Source: Rhodoferax sp. (GTDB lineage: Bacteria > Pseudomonadota > Gammaproteobacteria > Burkholderiales > Burkholderiaceae_C). Taken from it: DNA of 40,737 nt. A program made the position numbers and the translations under genes. The stretch lies in assembly GCA_030645355.1 (NCBI GenBank), contig JAUSNJ010000180.1, positions 1-40,737 on the forward strand. Reading direction: 5' to 3'. The notes beneath the pieces were generated by a model. It did no database searches. It had not been told where the DNA came from and saw only the letters and a list, made by a program, of their open reading frames with translations. Shown here piece after piece: positions 9,362 through 16,336 of the stretch (its first letter is position 1; every line of letters starts with the position of its first letter).

Positions 9362-9892
9362 ATGACTACGACCGCAACCGCAGCTTCCGGTGATTCTCCG
9401 GCTGTTTCGTCCGTCTACGTGTGCCGCGCGGATTATGCGAACCCTATACATGGGGCTGCACTGGTTCACGTGCTGGATGCCTATGCGCAGGACCCTATGG
9501 GTGGCGCCCATCCCCTGAGCGACTTTGCCAAAACAAATCTGGTGGCGTCTTTGGCCGCACGGCCACAGGCCTACAGTGTGCTGGCGTTTGACGGCGAAAA
9601 GCCGGTCGGGCTGGTGAACTGCATTGAGGGCTTCTCTACGTTCGCCTGCCGTCCCCTGGTCAATGTGCACGATGTTGCCGTGGTAGCCAGTCACCGGGGG
9701 CAGCGGGTTGCGGAAAAGATGCTGGCCAAGGCCGAAGCCCTTGCCATTGCGCGCGGCGCCTGCAAGCTCACGCTGGAGGTCCTGCAAGGCAACGTGGGCG
9801 CCGACCGCCTGTACCGGCGTCTGGGTTTTGCAAACTATGAATTGGACCCCACCATGGGCCAGGCGCAATTCATGCAGAAGTGGCTGGACTAA
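9362..9892 (+). CDS. GNAT-family N-acetyltransferase
   Basis: This 176-aa protein has a GNAT fold: a core strand VHDVAVVASHRGQRVAEKML, giving the acetyl-CoA pyrophosphate-binding Q/RxxGxG/A motif (HRGQRVA), then LTLEVLQGNVGADRLYRRLGF, which is motif B with the usual N..A..LY..LGF. The first 20 residues are low in complexity. The substrate cannot be told from sequence. It starts 12 nt after glmM and so probably belongs to the folP-glmM transcript. Its stop codon overlaps, tail to tail, the stop of the minus-strand ATP-grasp gene (shared 9889-9892). Family assignment is firm; the biological role is not known. Confidence 0.88.
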   Translation: MTTTATAASGDSPAVSSVYVCRADYANPIHGAALVHVLDAYAQDPMGGAHPLSDFAKTNLVASLAARPQAYSVLAFDGEKPVGLVNCIEGFSTFACRPLVNVHDVAVVASHRGQRVAEKMLAKAEALAIARGACKLTLEVLQGNVGADRLYRRLGFANYELDPTMGQAQFMQKWLD

Positions 9893-11208
9893 GTCGCCGG
9901 ATTGTCGATGTCGGGTGGCAGCGTGGGCAGCACCACGACCGGGCAGAAACCGCCCCCAGGGCTGCGCATATTGGTCGTCTGGCCACTGTAGGTGCGGGCC
10001 GCCAGCAGTTGCACCACGCCCCGGTAGGTATAGGCCCGCACGTCGAGCTTGAGCCGGGTTGGGACACCATCCACATCCACCAGTCGTTCACTGGGCGGCA
10101 CCAGTTCCTGGGCAATGAAGCCCCCTGCCACGATCTCCTCCCACACCCGCCGGGTGAGCTTGTCACCCCGATAGGCCGCCTTGGCGCCATAGCCGGCAAC
10201 CGGCTTGAAGAACAGTTTTCGGCGGTTTGCCCATAGTGCATCCGCAGCGTCCGGGGTTACCGCCATGGTTTGGGGTACGGCGGCCTTCAGCAGGGCGCGA
10301 TCCTGCGCGCTGACTCCCCACTCGGTTAACAGGGTATCGTTTCCCAGCGCAATCAGATTGCCTTTGTGCGCATACAGCGCATGGGCCCGCGGATTGGGGG
10401 TGACCACGGCCGCGCCAGCGGCGCAGGCCGCGTGCAGTGCGCTGTGCGCGGGTTCGGAAAGGTCGAAGTCAGTCAGTCGGTTGTAGACCAGATCAATGGG
10501 CAGGTCTGCGGGCAGGTCCGGGTGCCACAGGGCGCCATCGCGCCACACCAGATCGCGCGCGTCGCACACGATGGCCTTGACTCCATGGCGTTCAAACAGC
10601 AGCCGCGCGAGTTCAAATTCGGGGGCCAGGTACTGCGTCAGGGGCGCATCGTCCACAACGGCCACCGTCCGCAGTGTTCGCGTGCCGCGCTGGTTCTGCC
10701 ACTCCTGCATGAACATGTCCCAAAACAGCTGCTCCAGTTCTGGCTGATTCGTTGATGCGTCCATGAGCCCCTGCATGGATGCACAGCAGTCGCGATGGGC
10801 ATCTGCCAGCACTGCGTTGAGCCATGCGCCTCCCGCATTGGTATTGATTTCGATCAGCCGTGGGCCATCCGCACTGATGTGAAAGTCGTAGCCCATAAAG
10901 ACACCCGCTGGGCCAAGGTCATCGCGTGCAATGGCTTTTGCGTTTGCGAGGGCCGCAGCCTGGTAGGCCGGCAAGGCCACGACACGCTCTATGGCAGCGA
11001 TGCTTTTGGCAAGCGTGCTGTGCACTTCCGGGTCCAGGAAGACGGCCGTTTGGGAAAACAAGTGCGGGTGCGTGGTGGCCAGTGTGCTGGTGAAACCTCG
11101 CAGCCCCGGGGCCTTGTCGAACTGGTCACGCAGGCGCTGGGGGTCCAGGGTGCGACACATGCATTGCAGATTGAGCGCGTCAGCCAGGTTCATGGGGTTC
11201 ACTTTCAT
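9889..11208 (-). CDS. Circularly permuted ATP-grasp protein (putative amide/peptide ligase)
   Basis: This 439-aa protein carries ATP-grasp motifs in permuted order. The metal-binding IEINTNAGGAWLNA, preceded by VFMGYDFH, lies near residues 105-130, whereas the nucleotide-binding FKPVAGYGAKAAYRGDKL and hinge FIAQELVPP lie far C-terminal (about 335-375), followed by KLDVRAYTY and TTNMRSPGGGF. In ordinary ATP-grasp enzymes the order is reversed. Permuted ATP-grasp families related to glutathionylspermidine synthase form C-N bonds through acyl-phosphates. The substrate here is unknown. Upstream on the same strand is an M14 metallopeptidase, which could hydrolyse a related amide. The 59-nt gap between them holds a promoter overlapping a perfect palindrome. 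No clear Shine-Dalgarno precedes the ATG at 11208; the ATG at 11193 is an alternative. Confidence 0.72.
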   Translation of the reverse strand: MKVNPMNLADALNLQCMCRTLDPQRLRDQFDKAPGLRGFTSTLATTHPHLFSQTAVFLDPEVHSTLAKSIAAIERVVALPAYQAAALANAKAIARDDLGPAGVFMGYDFHISADGPRLIEINTNAGGAWLNAVLADAHRDCCASMQGLMDASTNQPELEQLFWDMFMQEWQNQRGTRTLRTVAVVDDAPLTQYLAPEFELARLLFERHGVKAIVCDARDLVWRDGALWHPDLPADLPIDLVYNRLTDFDLSEPAHSALHAACAAGAAVVTPNPRAHALYAHKGNLIALGNDTLLTEWGVSAQDRALLKAAVPQTMAVTPDAADALWANRRKLFFKPVAGYGAKAAYRGDKLTRRVWEEIVAGGFIAQELVPPSERLVDVDGVPTRLKLDVRAYTYRGVVQLLAARTYSGQTTNMRSPGGGFCPVVVLPTLPPDIDNPAT

Positions 11209-11212
11209 GTTT

Positions 11213-11250
11213 ATATTTCAATTATTGTTGAAATATCATAATCATGCAAT
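11213..11250 (-). promoter_or_regulatory. Promoter with overlapping palindromic operator upstream of the ATP-grasp gene
   Basis: On the minus strand TTGCAT (11250 to 11245) is followed after exactly 17 nt by AATAAT (11227 to 11222). A perfect inverted repeat ATATTTCAA-N6-TTGAAATAT (11213-11236) covers the -10 and the end of the spacer, a classic repressor position. It ends 4 nt before the start codon, so transcription would begin only a few nucleotides upstream of the ATG. The AT-rich island stands out from its GC-rich surroundings. The regulator is unknown. Confidence 0.6.
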
Positions 11251-11267
11251 GGACGTGGTGTACAGCC

Positions 11268-12332
11268 TCAGGAGTACCACTGCTGAAGTGCCTCGGCATG
11301 CACTGTGGCCCGTGTGTCGGGTGATGGCGTCCACAGGGTATGGCTACAGGCCGCCCGGGACAGAAAGTCCAGCAGAGACAAGTGCCGACGCAACACCCGG
11401 TGCTGGCGGTGGGCAATCAGGGGGTTGAAAATGCCCTTGAGCGAGAACATCTGGCGTGGGTTCTTTCGGATCCACAGCCACGACCCCATCTCCAGCGTCA
11501 GCGGCAAGAAGACACGGCCCGCGTTTTCACAGGATTCCAGATACAAATGGTCCCACAGATCACCATGGGTCAAATACTGCAGGCTCTGTGGCTCGAACAC
11601 ATACGCATGGTGGTTGTAGGTCTGCAGAAACACATCCTTGAGCGCTTGCATTTCTGCCAGATGGGCAATGGGCTTGCGGGTATGGGCATAGGGAAACCAG
11701 ATGCGGTCGCTGGCACCGAAACCCGAGTGACAATCCAGCGCCATGCTGAAGCGGCGGCTCAGCAGCTCGGTGCGAACCTCTGCGCACAGCAATTCATTCT
11801 CGGTTTCCATGGCATCCCCCGCCTTGCCGCGGTACCAGGGCAGGCCTGGGCTGATGCGCTGACCACCCACCAGGAAGGGCACCTTGTCGACGGCCTCTAC
11901 CGGCGCGTTGCGCATCAAGTCCACGCCCCTGGGGTTGGCACGTGTTCCCATCAGCATGCCGCCGGGGTTGACGATGGGCATGAACAACAGTCGAACCGAT
12001 TCCAGTTGCCGGTGCAGGGTGGTGTCCCACTGCAAGCGCATGACCAGGTTATGCAAAAAGGCAATCACTACCTCGGCGCCAATGCGCTCCAGGCCGTGGA
12101 CGCCACCGAAGAATCCTATGGCCGGGACGTCAGGGCTGGGGTTGCCCAGGCCAATGGAATAAATGGGCAGCACCGCACCCGATGGCGTGGCCACCTGGTG
12201 CAGTACTTTGGTCTGGAGATGCCGCGCGCCGAGCTCCAGGGTTCGCTCCAGCGCCTGGAGTTCTGGCAGGTGTTTTGATGGCACGTTGGGTTGGGTCTTG
12301 GTAAGGAGTGGCAGGCAAGCTGCGGTGAGCAT
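11268..12332 (-). CDS. M14-family zinc carboxypeptidase / succinylglutamate desuccinylase-like
   Basis: This 354-aa protein has zinc ligands H79 and E82 in GGVHGLERIGAE (HxxE), followed by VNPGGMLMGTRANPRGVDLMRN, the substrate-binding NP..G....R.N..G.DLNRN-like segment. The third zinc ligand is in LDCHSGFG (about residue 198) and the probable catalytic Glu in LTLEMGSW (about 285). This is the layout of M14 peptidases and the aspartoacylase/AstE-like subgroup. No signal peptide is evident, so it likely acts in the cytoplasm. The ATG at 12332 is chosen; a TTG three codons upstream is less likely. The downstream ATP-grasp gene suggests a shared amide-type metabolite or peptide, but that is inference. 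The exact substrate cannot be assigned. Confidence 0.78.
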   Translation of the reverse strand: MLTAACLPLLTKTQPNVPSKHLPELQALERTLELGARHLQTKVLHQVATPSGAVLPIYSIGLGNPSPDVPAIGFFGGVHGLERIGAEVVIAFLHNLVMRLQWDTTLHRQLESVRLLFMPIVNPGGMLMGTRANPRGVDLMRNAPVEAVDKVPFLVGGQRISPGLPWYRGKAGDAMETENELLCAEVRTELLSRRFSMALDCHSGFGASDRIWFPYAHTRKPIAHLAEMQALKDVFLQTYNHHAYVFEPQSLQYLTHGDLWDHLYLESCENAGRVFLPLTLEMGSWLWIRKNPRQMFSLKGIFNPLIAHRQHRVLRRHLSLLDFLSRAACSHTLWTPSPDTRATVHAEALQQWYS

Positions 12333-12455
12333 AGCTTGCAAAGCACGGTTTTAGCGCAATGGCGACCACACACAAAGGTCATAGATGCTGACTCGAAACC
12401 GTCACACATGGGCGATAAGCTGGGGGCTCGTTCATCGACGCGATTGGAGTGGACC

Positions 12456-12599
12456 ATGATCTGGAAATTCCTGGGTTTGCAGAAGAAACTGGATGCGCTA
12501 TTTGATGATGGCTGGGTCAGTCTTGGCCTGTCCACCGCACGTGCGCGTCAGTTGCCTGGCGCCACGACCGTCCCTTGCTCCGCGCAGTCCGAGGGTTAG
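12456..12599 (+). CDS. Small ORF, 47 aa, unknown
   Basis: The ATG at 12456 has a good Shine-Dalgarno GGAG at 12446-12449 (6-nt spacing). The product starts MIWKFLGLQKKLDALFDDGW, an amphipathic, possibly membrane-associating stretch, and ends in a polar tail with one Cys. It is not recognised. It is followed after 4 nt by a second small ORF with its own ribosome-binding site, and it is divergent from the M14 peptidase gene. It may be a real small protein or chance; the paired, well-spaced ribosome-binding sites favour translation. Confidence 0.4.
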   Translation: MIWKFLGLQKKLDALFDDGWVSLGLSTARARQLPGATTVPCSAQSEG

Positions 12600-12603
12600 A
12601 GCG

Positions 12604-12702
12604 ATGACACGTCTGTACGTTGTCCGCAGTATCGTGTGGGGTCTCGTGGAATTGCTGGCGCTCCAGCGCTCGCGCTTGATGGGGTGGCGCTCGCGGACCT
12701 GA
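12604..12702 (+). CDS. Small ORF, 32 aa, possible single-span membrane peptide
   Basis: The ATG at 12604 is preceded by GAGGG (12594-12598) at suitable spacing, inside the end of the preceding 47-aa ORF. The product has a hydrophobic core (YVVRSIVWGLVELLAL) between basic ends, so it could cross or lie on the membrane. It is not recognised. If real, it is translationally linked to the upstream small ORF. Confidence 0.35.
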   Translation: MTRLYVVRSIVWGLVELLALQRSRLMGWRSRT

Positions 12703-12741
12703 CTGCCTCCGCGCCGGGTGGGCCGGCCGGTGGTGTAAATA

Positions 12742-12786
12742 CTACTATTTTGATAGCTATAAAGCCATTGGTTACGAGGGCTAGCG
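12742..12786 (+). repeat. 45-nt interspersed repeat, copy A (intergenic)
   Basis: The CTA-N9-TAGC-N20-GGGCTAGCG pattern lies between the small ORFs and the convergent 91-aa gene. It is the only recognisable structure in the 145-nt gap 12703-12847. Confidence 0.75.
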
Positions 12787-12847
12787 GCACTTTTTGTCGC
12801 AAGTGCATGAAGCCCTGTATCAAGAAACCTGTTTTGGGTATTGAAAA

Positions 12848-13123
12848 CTAGACGTGGCGTGCCCACGGTCCGAGCGTCATCCGCTCCAGCGAACCCAGAA
12901 CGCGTGAAAAGTCACGCGATGCGAGCATGGAGCGCTCAATCAGGCCCAGCTGGACGGCGCGCGCGTACTGGGCTCGGGCGATGTCAAACGGCAGGCCCAT
13001 CACGTCCATGGCAACCCCCGTCGCTTCAAAAACACAGTTGCGGATACCCGGATGGGCCGTCGATCCGTGATCGAACGGTAATGGTGCCGAGCTTTGGGTG
13101 AAAGCAGTAGCAGGTTTGTGCAT
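12848..13123 (-). CDS. Hypothetical protein, 91 aa
   Basis: The ATG at 13123 has a Shine-Dalgarno AAGGA with 6-nt spacing, which decides the start over an upstream in-frame alternative at 13183. The product is soluble-looking, with a disordered N terminus (HKPATAFTQSSAPLPFDHG) and a helical C-terminal half containing FDIARAQYARAVQLGLIERSML. No domain is recognised. It is divergent from the lipid-gene run starting at 13310, and the 186-nt space between may be a shared control region. A weak Pho-box-like repeat at 13225 points towards this gene. Confidence 0.6.
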   Translation of the reverse strand: MHKPATAFTQSSAPLPFDHGSTAHPGIRNCVFEATGVAMDVMGLPFDIARAQYARAVQLGLIERSMLASRDFSRVLGSLERMTLGPWARHV

Positions 13124-13224
13124 GGCTATTCCTTGTGGAAATGAGTCAACAGCGAAGATAAGGGTTAACCCTTGGTTTTGCAAGAGCCGCGCACAAAAAC
13201 CTGCAAATTGCTACACGCAGTGCC

Positions 13225-13251
13225 TGACACAAAACTGCCACTGAAATGACG
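13225..13251 (-). promoter_or_regulatory. Weak Pho-box-like triple repeat
   Basis: On the minus strand, GTCA (13250-13247), GGCA (13239-13236) and GTCA (13228-13225) occur at 11-nt steps, the spacing of PhoB half-sites. One unit is imperfect. It points towards the 91-aa gene and lies about 100 nt before it; whether it also serves the plus-strand lipid genes is unknown. Confidence 0.25.
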
Positions 13252-13309
13252 TGAACGCGTCATCTGCGCCTTTCAGAATCTCGCCATAACAAACACCATG
13301 GAGAACGAG

Positions 13310-13540
13310 ATGGGAACACGTTTGAGCGCCGCGGTTGAATTGGGCAAGTCCATCGGGAAGTCTGCCCGTGGCCCGGCCCACGAATTTGAGCAGCAGTGTC
13401 TGCGCATCCTGCGCTGCACCGCCCACGCGTTGGCGAACAGCCCCGGGGGCCTGCGCTTCCAGGCGGGCACTCGCCCGTGGCTGGATGCCTTGTCGGAGCA
13501 GCGCGGCGATTTGTCCATGGCAGTTCAACACGGAGGATGA
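13310..13540 (+). CDS. Small protein, 76 aa, first ORF of the lipid-gene run
   Basis: The ATG at 13310 is preceded by GGAG (13300-13303) with 6-nt spacing; an in-frame ATG at 13298 lacks any ribosome-binding site. The product begins MGTRLSAAVELGKSIGKSAR and has a central helix (HEFEQQCLRILRCTAHAL). No domain is recognised and no membrane span is evident. Its stop (13538-13540) is 2 nt before the acyltransferase ATG, whose own Shine-Dalgarno GGAGG sits at the end of this ORF, so the two look cotranslated. It may be an accessory factor of the acyltransferase, but this is only positional. Confidence 0.5.
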   Translation: MGTRLSAAVELGKSIGKSARGPAHEFEQQCLRILRCTAHALANSPGGLRFQAGTRPWLDALSEQRGDLSMAVQHGG

Positions 13541-13542
13541 TC

Positions 13543-14355
13543 ATGACGGAACACCTGCACGCCACCACGCCCCCGGGATTTTCGGAAGCCGAACGTTCGG
13601 CCGCAATGCCAACGACTGCGAAAGAGCGGTTTGGCGTCAAGGTTTCATGGGCCACGCACCTGGATGAAGTGCGCGCCGCGCAACGGCTGCGCTACGACGT
13701 GTTCGCCAATGAGATGGGCGCTCGCCTGAGCACCACCTTGCCCGGGCATGACATCGACTTGTTTGACAACTTCTGCGAGCACCTGCTGGTATGCGATGAG
13801 GACAGCGGACAGGTCATCGGCACCTACCGCGTCCTCACGCCGGTGCAAGCTCAGCGCATCGGCAGCACCTATAGCGATACCGAATTTGATCTGACCCGTT
13901 TGCGCGGTTTGCGTGAGCGCATGGTCGAGCTGGGGCGCAGCTGCGTGCACAAGGACTACCGGCATGGCGGCGTCATCATGACCTTGTGGGCTGCGCTGGG
14001 CGCCTTTATGGTGCGCAACCAGCTGGACACCATGATTGGCTGCGCCAGTGTTCCCATGCTGCACAACGGTGTGGTCTGCGGCGACGTGGCGGCCAGCATC
14101 TGGCGCCAGGTGCAAGCCACCCATCTGGCGCCGATTGAATACCACGTCCGCCCACGACTGCCGCTACCCATTGAGCAACTGGATGCGTCGCTGGACGTGG
14201 AGCCCCCCGCGTTGATCAAGGGCTACCTGCGCTGTGGTGCCAAGGTGCTGGGCCCCCCGGCCTGGGACCCGGATTTCAACTCCGCGGATCTGCCGATGCT
14301 GATGCGCATTGCCGATCTGCCAGCCCGCTACCGCAAACACTTCCTGGGGGCCTGA
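13543..14355 (+). CDS. GNAT-type N-acyltransferase, OlsB-like (putative ornithine-lipid/lyso-lipid synthesis)
   Basis: This 270-aa protein resembles the OlsB/autoinducer-synthase-like GNAT group that transfers an acyl chain from acyl-ACP to an amino acid. Diagnostic segments are AAQRLRYDVFANEMGA, DIDLFDNFCEHLLVCDE, GTYRVL, VELGRSCVHKDYRHGGVI and DTMIGCASVPM. In characterised bacteria OlsB makes lyso-ornithine lipid, a phosphorus-free membrane lipid precursor made under phosphate limitation. A separate O-acyltransferase (OlsA) is not seen here and would be needed from elsewhere. The ATG at 13543 has GGAGG at 13532-13536. The stop overlaps the start of the metallophosphoesterase gene (TGATG). 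The amino-acid substrate is inferred, not shown. Confidence 0.72.
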   Translation: MTEHLHATTPPGFSEAERSAAMPTTAKERFGVKVSWATHLDEVRAAQRLRYDVFANEMGARLSTTLPGHDIDLFDNFCEHLLVCDEDSGQVIGTYRVLTPVQAQRIGSTYSDTEFDLTRLRGLRERMVELGRSCVHKDYRHGGVIMTLWAALGAFMVRNQLDTMIGCASVPMLHNGVVCGDVAASIWRQVQATHLAPIEYHVRPRLPLPIEQLDASLDVEPPALIKGYLRCGAKVLGPPAWDPDFNSADLPMLMRIADLPARYRKHFLGA

Positions 14356-15218
14356 TGCGGGCCGGTCCCGACGCTTTTGCTCCGCTGGTGCGGGGTATGT
14401 TGGATGGGGCCCCCATGGACGACGATGACCACCTCCCGGCGCGCCGATACCGCGCCATTTTTGTGTCCGACATTCACCTGGGTACTGCCGGTTGCCAGGC
14501 CCAGGCGCTCTTGGGTTTTCTCAAGGCACATCGCAGTGACTACCTGTACCTGGTGGGCGATATCGTTGATGGCTGGCAATTGCGTAGACGCTGGTTTTGG
14601 CCTCAATCGCACAACGACGTGGTGCAAAAGCTGCTGCGCCGGGCCCGCAAGGGCTGCAAGGTTGTCTTCATCCCGGGCAACCACGACGAGTTTGCCCGGG
14701 GCTTTCTGGGGCATGAATTTGGTGGCATCGAAGTGCGCGACGATGCCGTCCATACAACCGCCGATGGCCGCAAATTGTGGGTCACCCATGGCGACTACTT
14801 TGACGGCGTGATCCAGTGCGCCAAGTGGCTGGCCTTTCTCGGCGACAACCTGTATGAGTTCACGCTCAGGCTCAATCGCTACCTCAACAGCTTGCGTGCG
14901 CGCATGGGGCTGCCGTACTGGTCGCTGTCGGCGTATCTGAAACAAAAGGTCAAGACCGCGCTCAACTACGTCACCGACTTTGAGGTGGCGGTTGCCAATG
15001 CCGCACGCGCGCTGGGCCACGACGGCGTGGTATGCGGGCACATCCACCGCGCCGAGATGCGCGACATCAACGGCATCCTGTATTGCAACGATGGCGACTG
15101 GGTCGAGAGCCGCAGCGCCCTGGTGGAGCACCTGGATGGCCGCCTGGAACTGTTGTATTGGAATGCCGAGCAAACCAGCAGCGCACTGGTGCATGTCCAA
15201 CAGGAGGTTCCCGCATGA
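14355..15218 (+). CDS. PlcP-like metallophosphoesterase (putative phospholipase C)
   Basis: This 287-aa calcineurin-type phosphoesterase has all metal-binding motifs: VSDIHLG, GDIVDGW, PGNHDE, THGDYFD and GHIHRAE. Automatic annotation would call it UDP-2,3-diacylglucosamine diphosphatase-like. But its length, the conserved GW(Q)LRRRWFWP after GDIVD, the long central helical insert (LNRYLNSLRARMGLPYWSLSAYLK) and the following glycosyltransferase gene fit PlcP, described in Sinorhizobium and marine bacteria. PlcP cuts phospholipid headgroups under phosphate starvation to release diacylglycerol. It overlaps the glycosyltransferase start (ATGA). An internal ATG at 14415 could be the true start, since the first 20 residues are poorly family-like. 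An LpxH role is less likely but not excluded. Confidence 0.68.
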   Translation: MRAGPDAFAPLVRGMLDGAPMDDDDHLPARRYRAIFVSDIHLGTAGCQAQALLGFLKAHRSDYLYLVGDIVDGWQLRRRWFWPQSHNDVVQKLLRRARKGCKVVFIPGNHDEFARGFLGHEFGGIEVRDDAVHTTADGRKLWVTHGDYFDGVIQCAKWLAFLGDNLYEFTLRLNRYLNSLRARMGLPYWSLSAYLKQKVKTALNYVTDFEVAVANAARALGHDGVVCGHIHRAEMRDINGILYCNDGDWVESRSALVEHLDGRLELLYWNAEQTSSALVHVQQEVPA

Positions 15219-16297
15219 AGCTCGCGCTCGTGACCGATGCCTGGCAGCCCCAGGTCAACGGCGTCGTCACCACCCTGGTGGAGTTGGTGCGAGAGATGGA
15301 AGGCCTAGGCCACCAGGTGGAGGTCATTCACCCGGGGCTGTTTGAGACCCGGCCCTGCCCGGGCTATGCCGGTATTGACCTGGCCGTGCGACCCGCCAAG
15401 GCACTGGCCCGCCGACTCGACGCCCTGGATGCCGACGCCATCCACCTGGCTACCGAAGGCCCGCTGGGCTGGGCGGCCAGGCGCTATTGCCTGCGGCGCG
15501 GCTTGTCGTTCACCACCGCCTTTCACACGCGCTTTCCGGAGGTTCTGAAGGCCGCGCTCCGCCTGCCGCTGTGGCTGGGCTACGCGTTGTTCCGGCACTT
15601 TCACAGGCCATCTTCAGGCGTGCTGGTGCCCACCCCGAGTGTGTTGCGGATGCTGGAATCCCGGGGCTTTCGCAATCTGCGCGCTTGGACGCACGGCGTG
15701 GATATGCGGCTCTTCAGCTACCAGGAGGTGCCCCAGGTCTATGCGCCGCTGGGTGGCCTGGCGCGGCCGGTCTCGCTCTTTGTGGGCCGGGTATCGTATG
15801 AGAAGAACATCGAGGCATTCCTGCGCATGGATGTGCCGGGTACCAAAGTCGTTTGCGGTGTCGGTCCGCTGGAGAGCACCTTGCGTGAACGGTTTCCGCA
15901 TGTCCGTTGGCTGGGTGTCTTGCCGCGTGACGTGCTGGCACGGGTCTACGCTGCCGCCGATGTCTTCGTCATGCCCAGCAAGACCGAGACGTTTGGGCTG
16001 GTGATGCTGGAGGCCATGGCCAGCGGCACCCCCGTCGCGGCGTATCCGGTGGAAGGGCCTCTGGAGGTGGTGGGGGCCAACGCGCTCGGAGGCGCATTGC
16101 ACGAGGACCTGGCCAGTGCCTGGTACCACGCGCTGTCCATTCCCCGCCACGAAGCCCGGGCGCGCGCGCAGGCCTTTAGCTGGGGCCATGCGTCGCAACT
16201 GTTTGTACGGTATCTGGTGCCCGCCCGAAACGGCACGGCGCTGGATAGCGGCACGGTTGTTCATGGCACCGTCACACAATTGTCATCAAACACGTAA
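15215..16297 (+). CDS. GT4 glycosyltransferase, Agt-like (putative diacylglycerol glycosyltransferase)
   Basis: This 360-aa GT-B enzyme of family 4 opens with KLALVTDAWQPQVNGVVTTL, the typical glycine-rich N-terminal loop. It carries the acceptor-domain segment FTTAFHTRFPEVL and nucleotide-sugar-domain motifs VGRVSYEKNIEAFL, VCGVGPLE and the EX7E element in KTETFGLVMLEAMASG. There are no membrane spans, so it would act at the cytoplasmic face. Paired with a PlcP-like gene, it matches the plcP-agt arrangement in which Agt glycosylates the released diacylglycerol to give glycolipids. The start is set by a strong AGGAGG (15202-15207) and ATGA overlap with the previous gene. The sugar donor cannot be told. 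The gene's 3' end contains part of the ppk Pho-box region. Confidence 0.72.
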   Translation: MKLALVTDAWQPQVNGVVTTLVELVREMEGLGHQVEVIHPGLFETRPCPGYAGIDLAVRPAKALARRLDALDADAIHLATEGPLGWAARRYCLRRGLSFTTAFHTRFPEVLKAALRLPLWLGYALFRHFHRPSSGVLVPTPSVLRMLESRGFRNLRAWTHGVDMRLFSYQEVPQVYAPLGGLARPVSLFVGRVSYEKNIEAFLRMDVPGTKVVCGVGPLESTLRERFPHVRWLGVLPRDVLARVYAAADVFVMPSKTETFGLVMLEAMASGTPVAAYPVEGPLEVVGANALGGALHEDLASAWYHALSIPRHEARARAQAFSWGHASQLFVRYLVPARNGTALDSGTVVHGTVTQLSSNT

Positions 16298-16320
16298 ACA
16301 ATTCGTCACTGTTGTGTCAT
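16271..16320 (+). promoter_or_regulatory. Two Pho-box-like direct repeats upstream of ppk
   Basis: GTCA occurs at 16271 and 16282 (GTCACACAATTGTCAT) and again at 16305 and 16316 (GTCACTGTTGTGTCAT). Each pair is exactly 11 nt apart, as in PhoB half-sites (consensus CTGTCATA-n-CTGTCA). A TAAACA -10-like sequence at 16295-16300 is correctly placed for the first box to replace a -35. The second box would lie over the start site. The first box lies in the 3' end of the glycosyltransferase gene. Confidence 0.68.
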
Positions 16321-16336
16321 AGTGAAGGCTGAATCT

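Noticed and set aside
8096..9868. 590-codon open frame on the minus strand across glmM and the GNAT gene
   Set aside because: Shadow of two well-supported plus-strand genes; no recognisable domain.
13211..13531. 106-codon open frame on the minus strand opposite the 76-aa ORF
   Set aside because: No ribosome-binding site; the plus-strand ORF has one and is coupled to the acyltransferase.
14355..15218. Annotation of the phosphoesterase as LpxH (lipid A pathway)
   Set aside because: Motifs are shared by both families, but length, central insert and the adjacent GT4 gene favour PlcP; kept as an alternative only.
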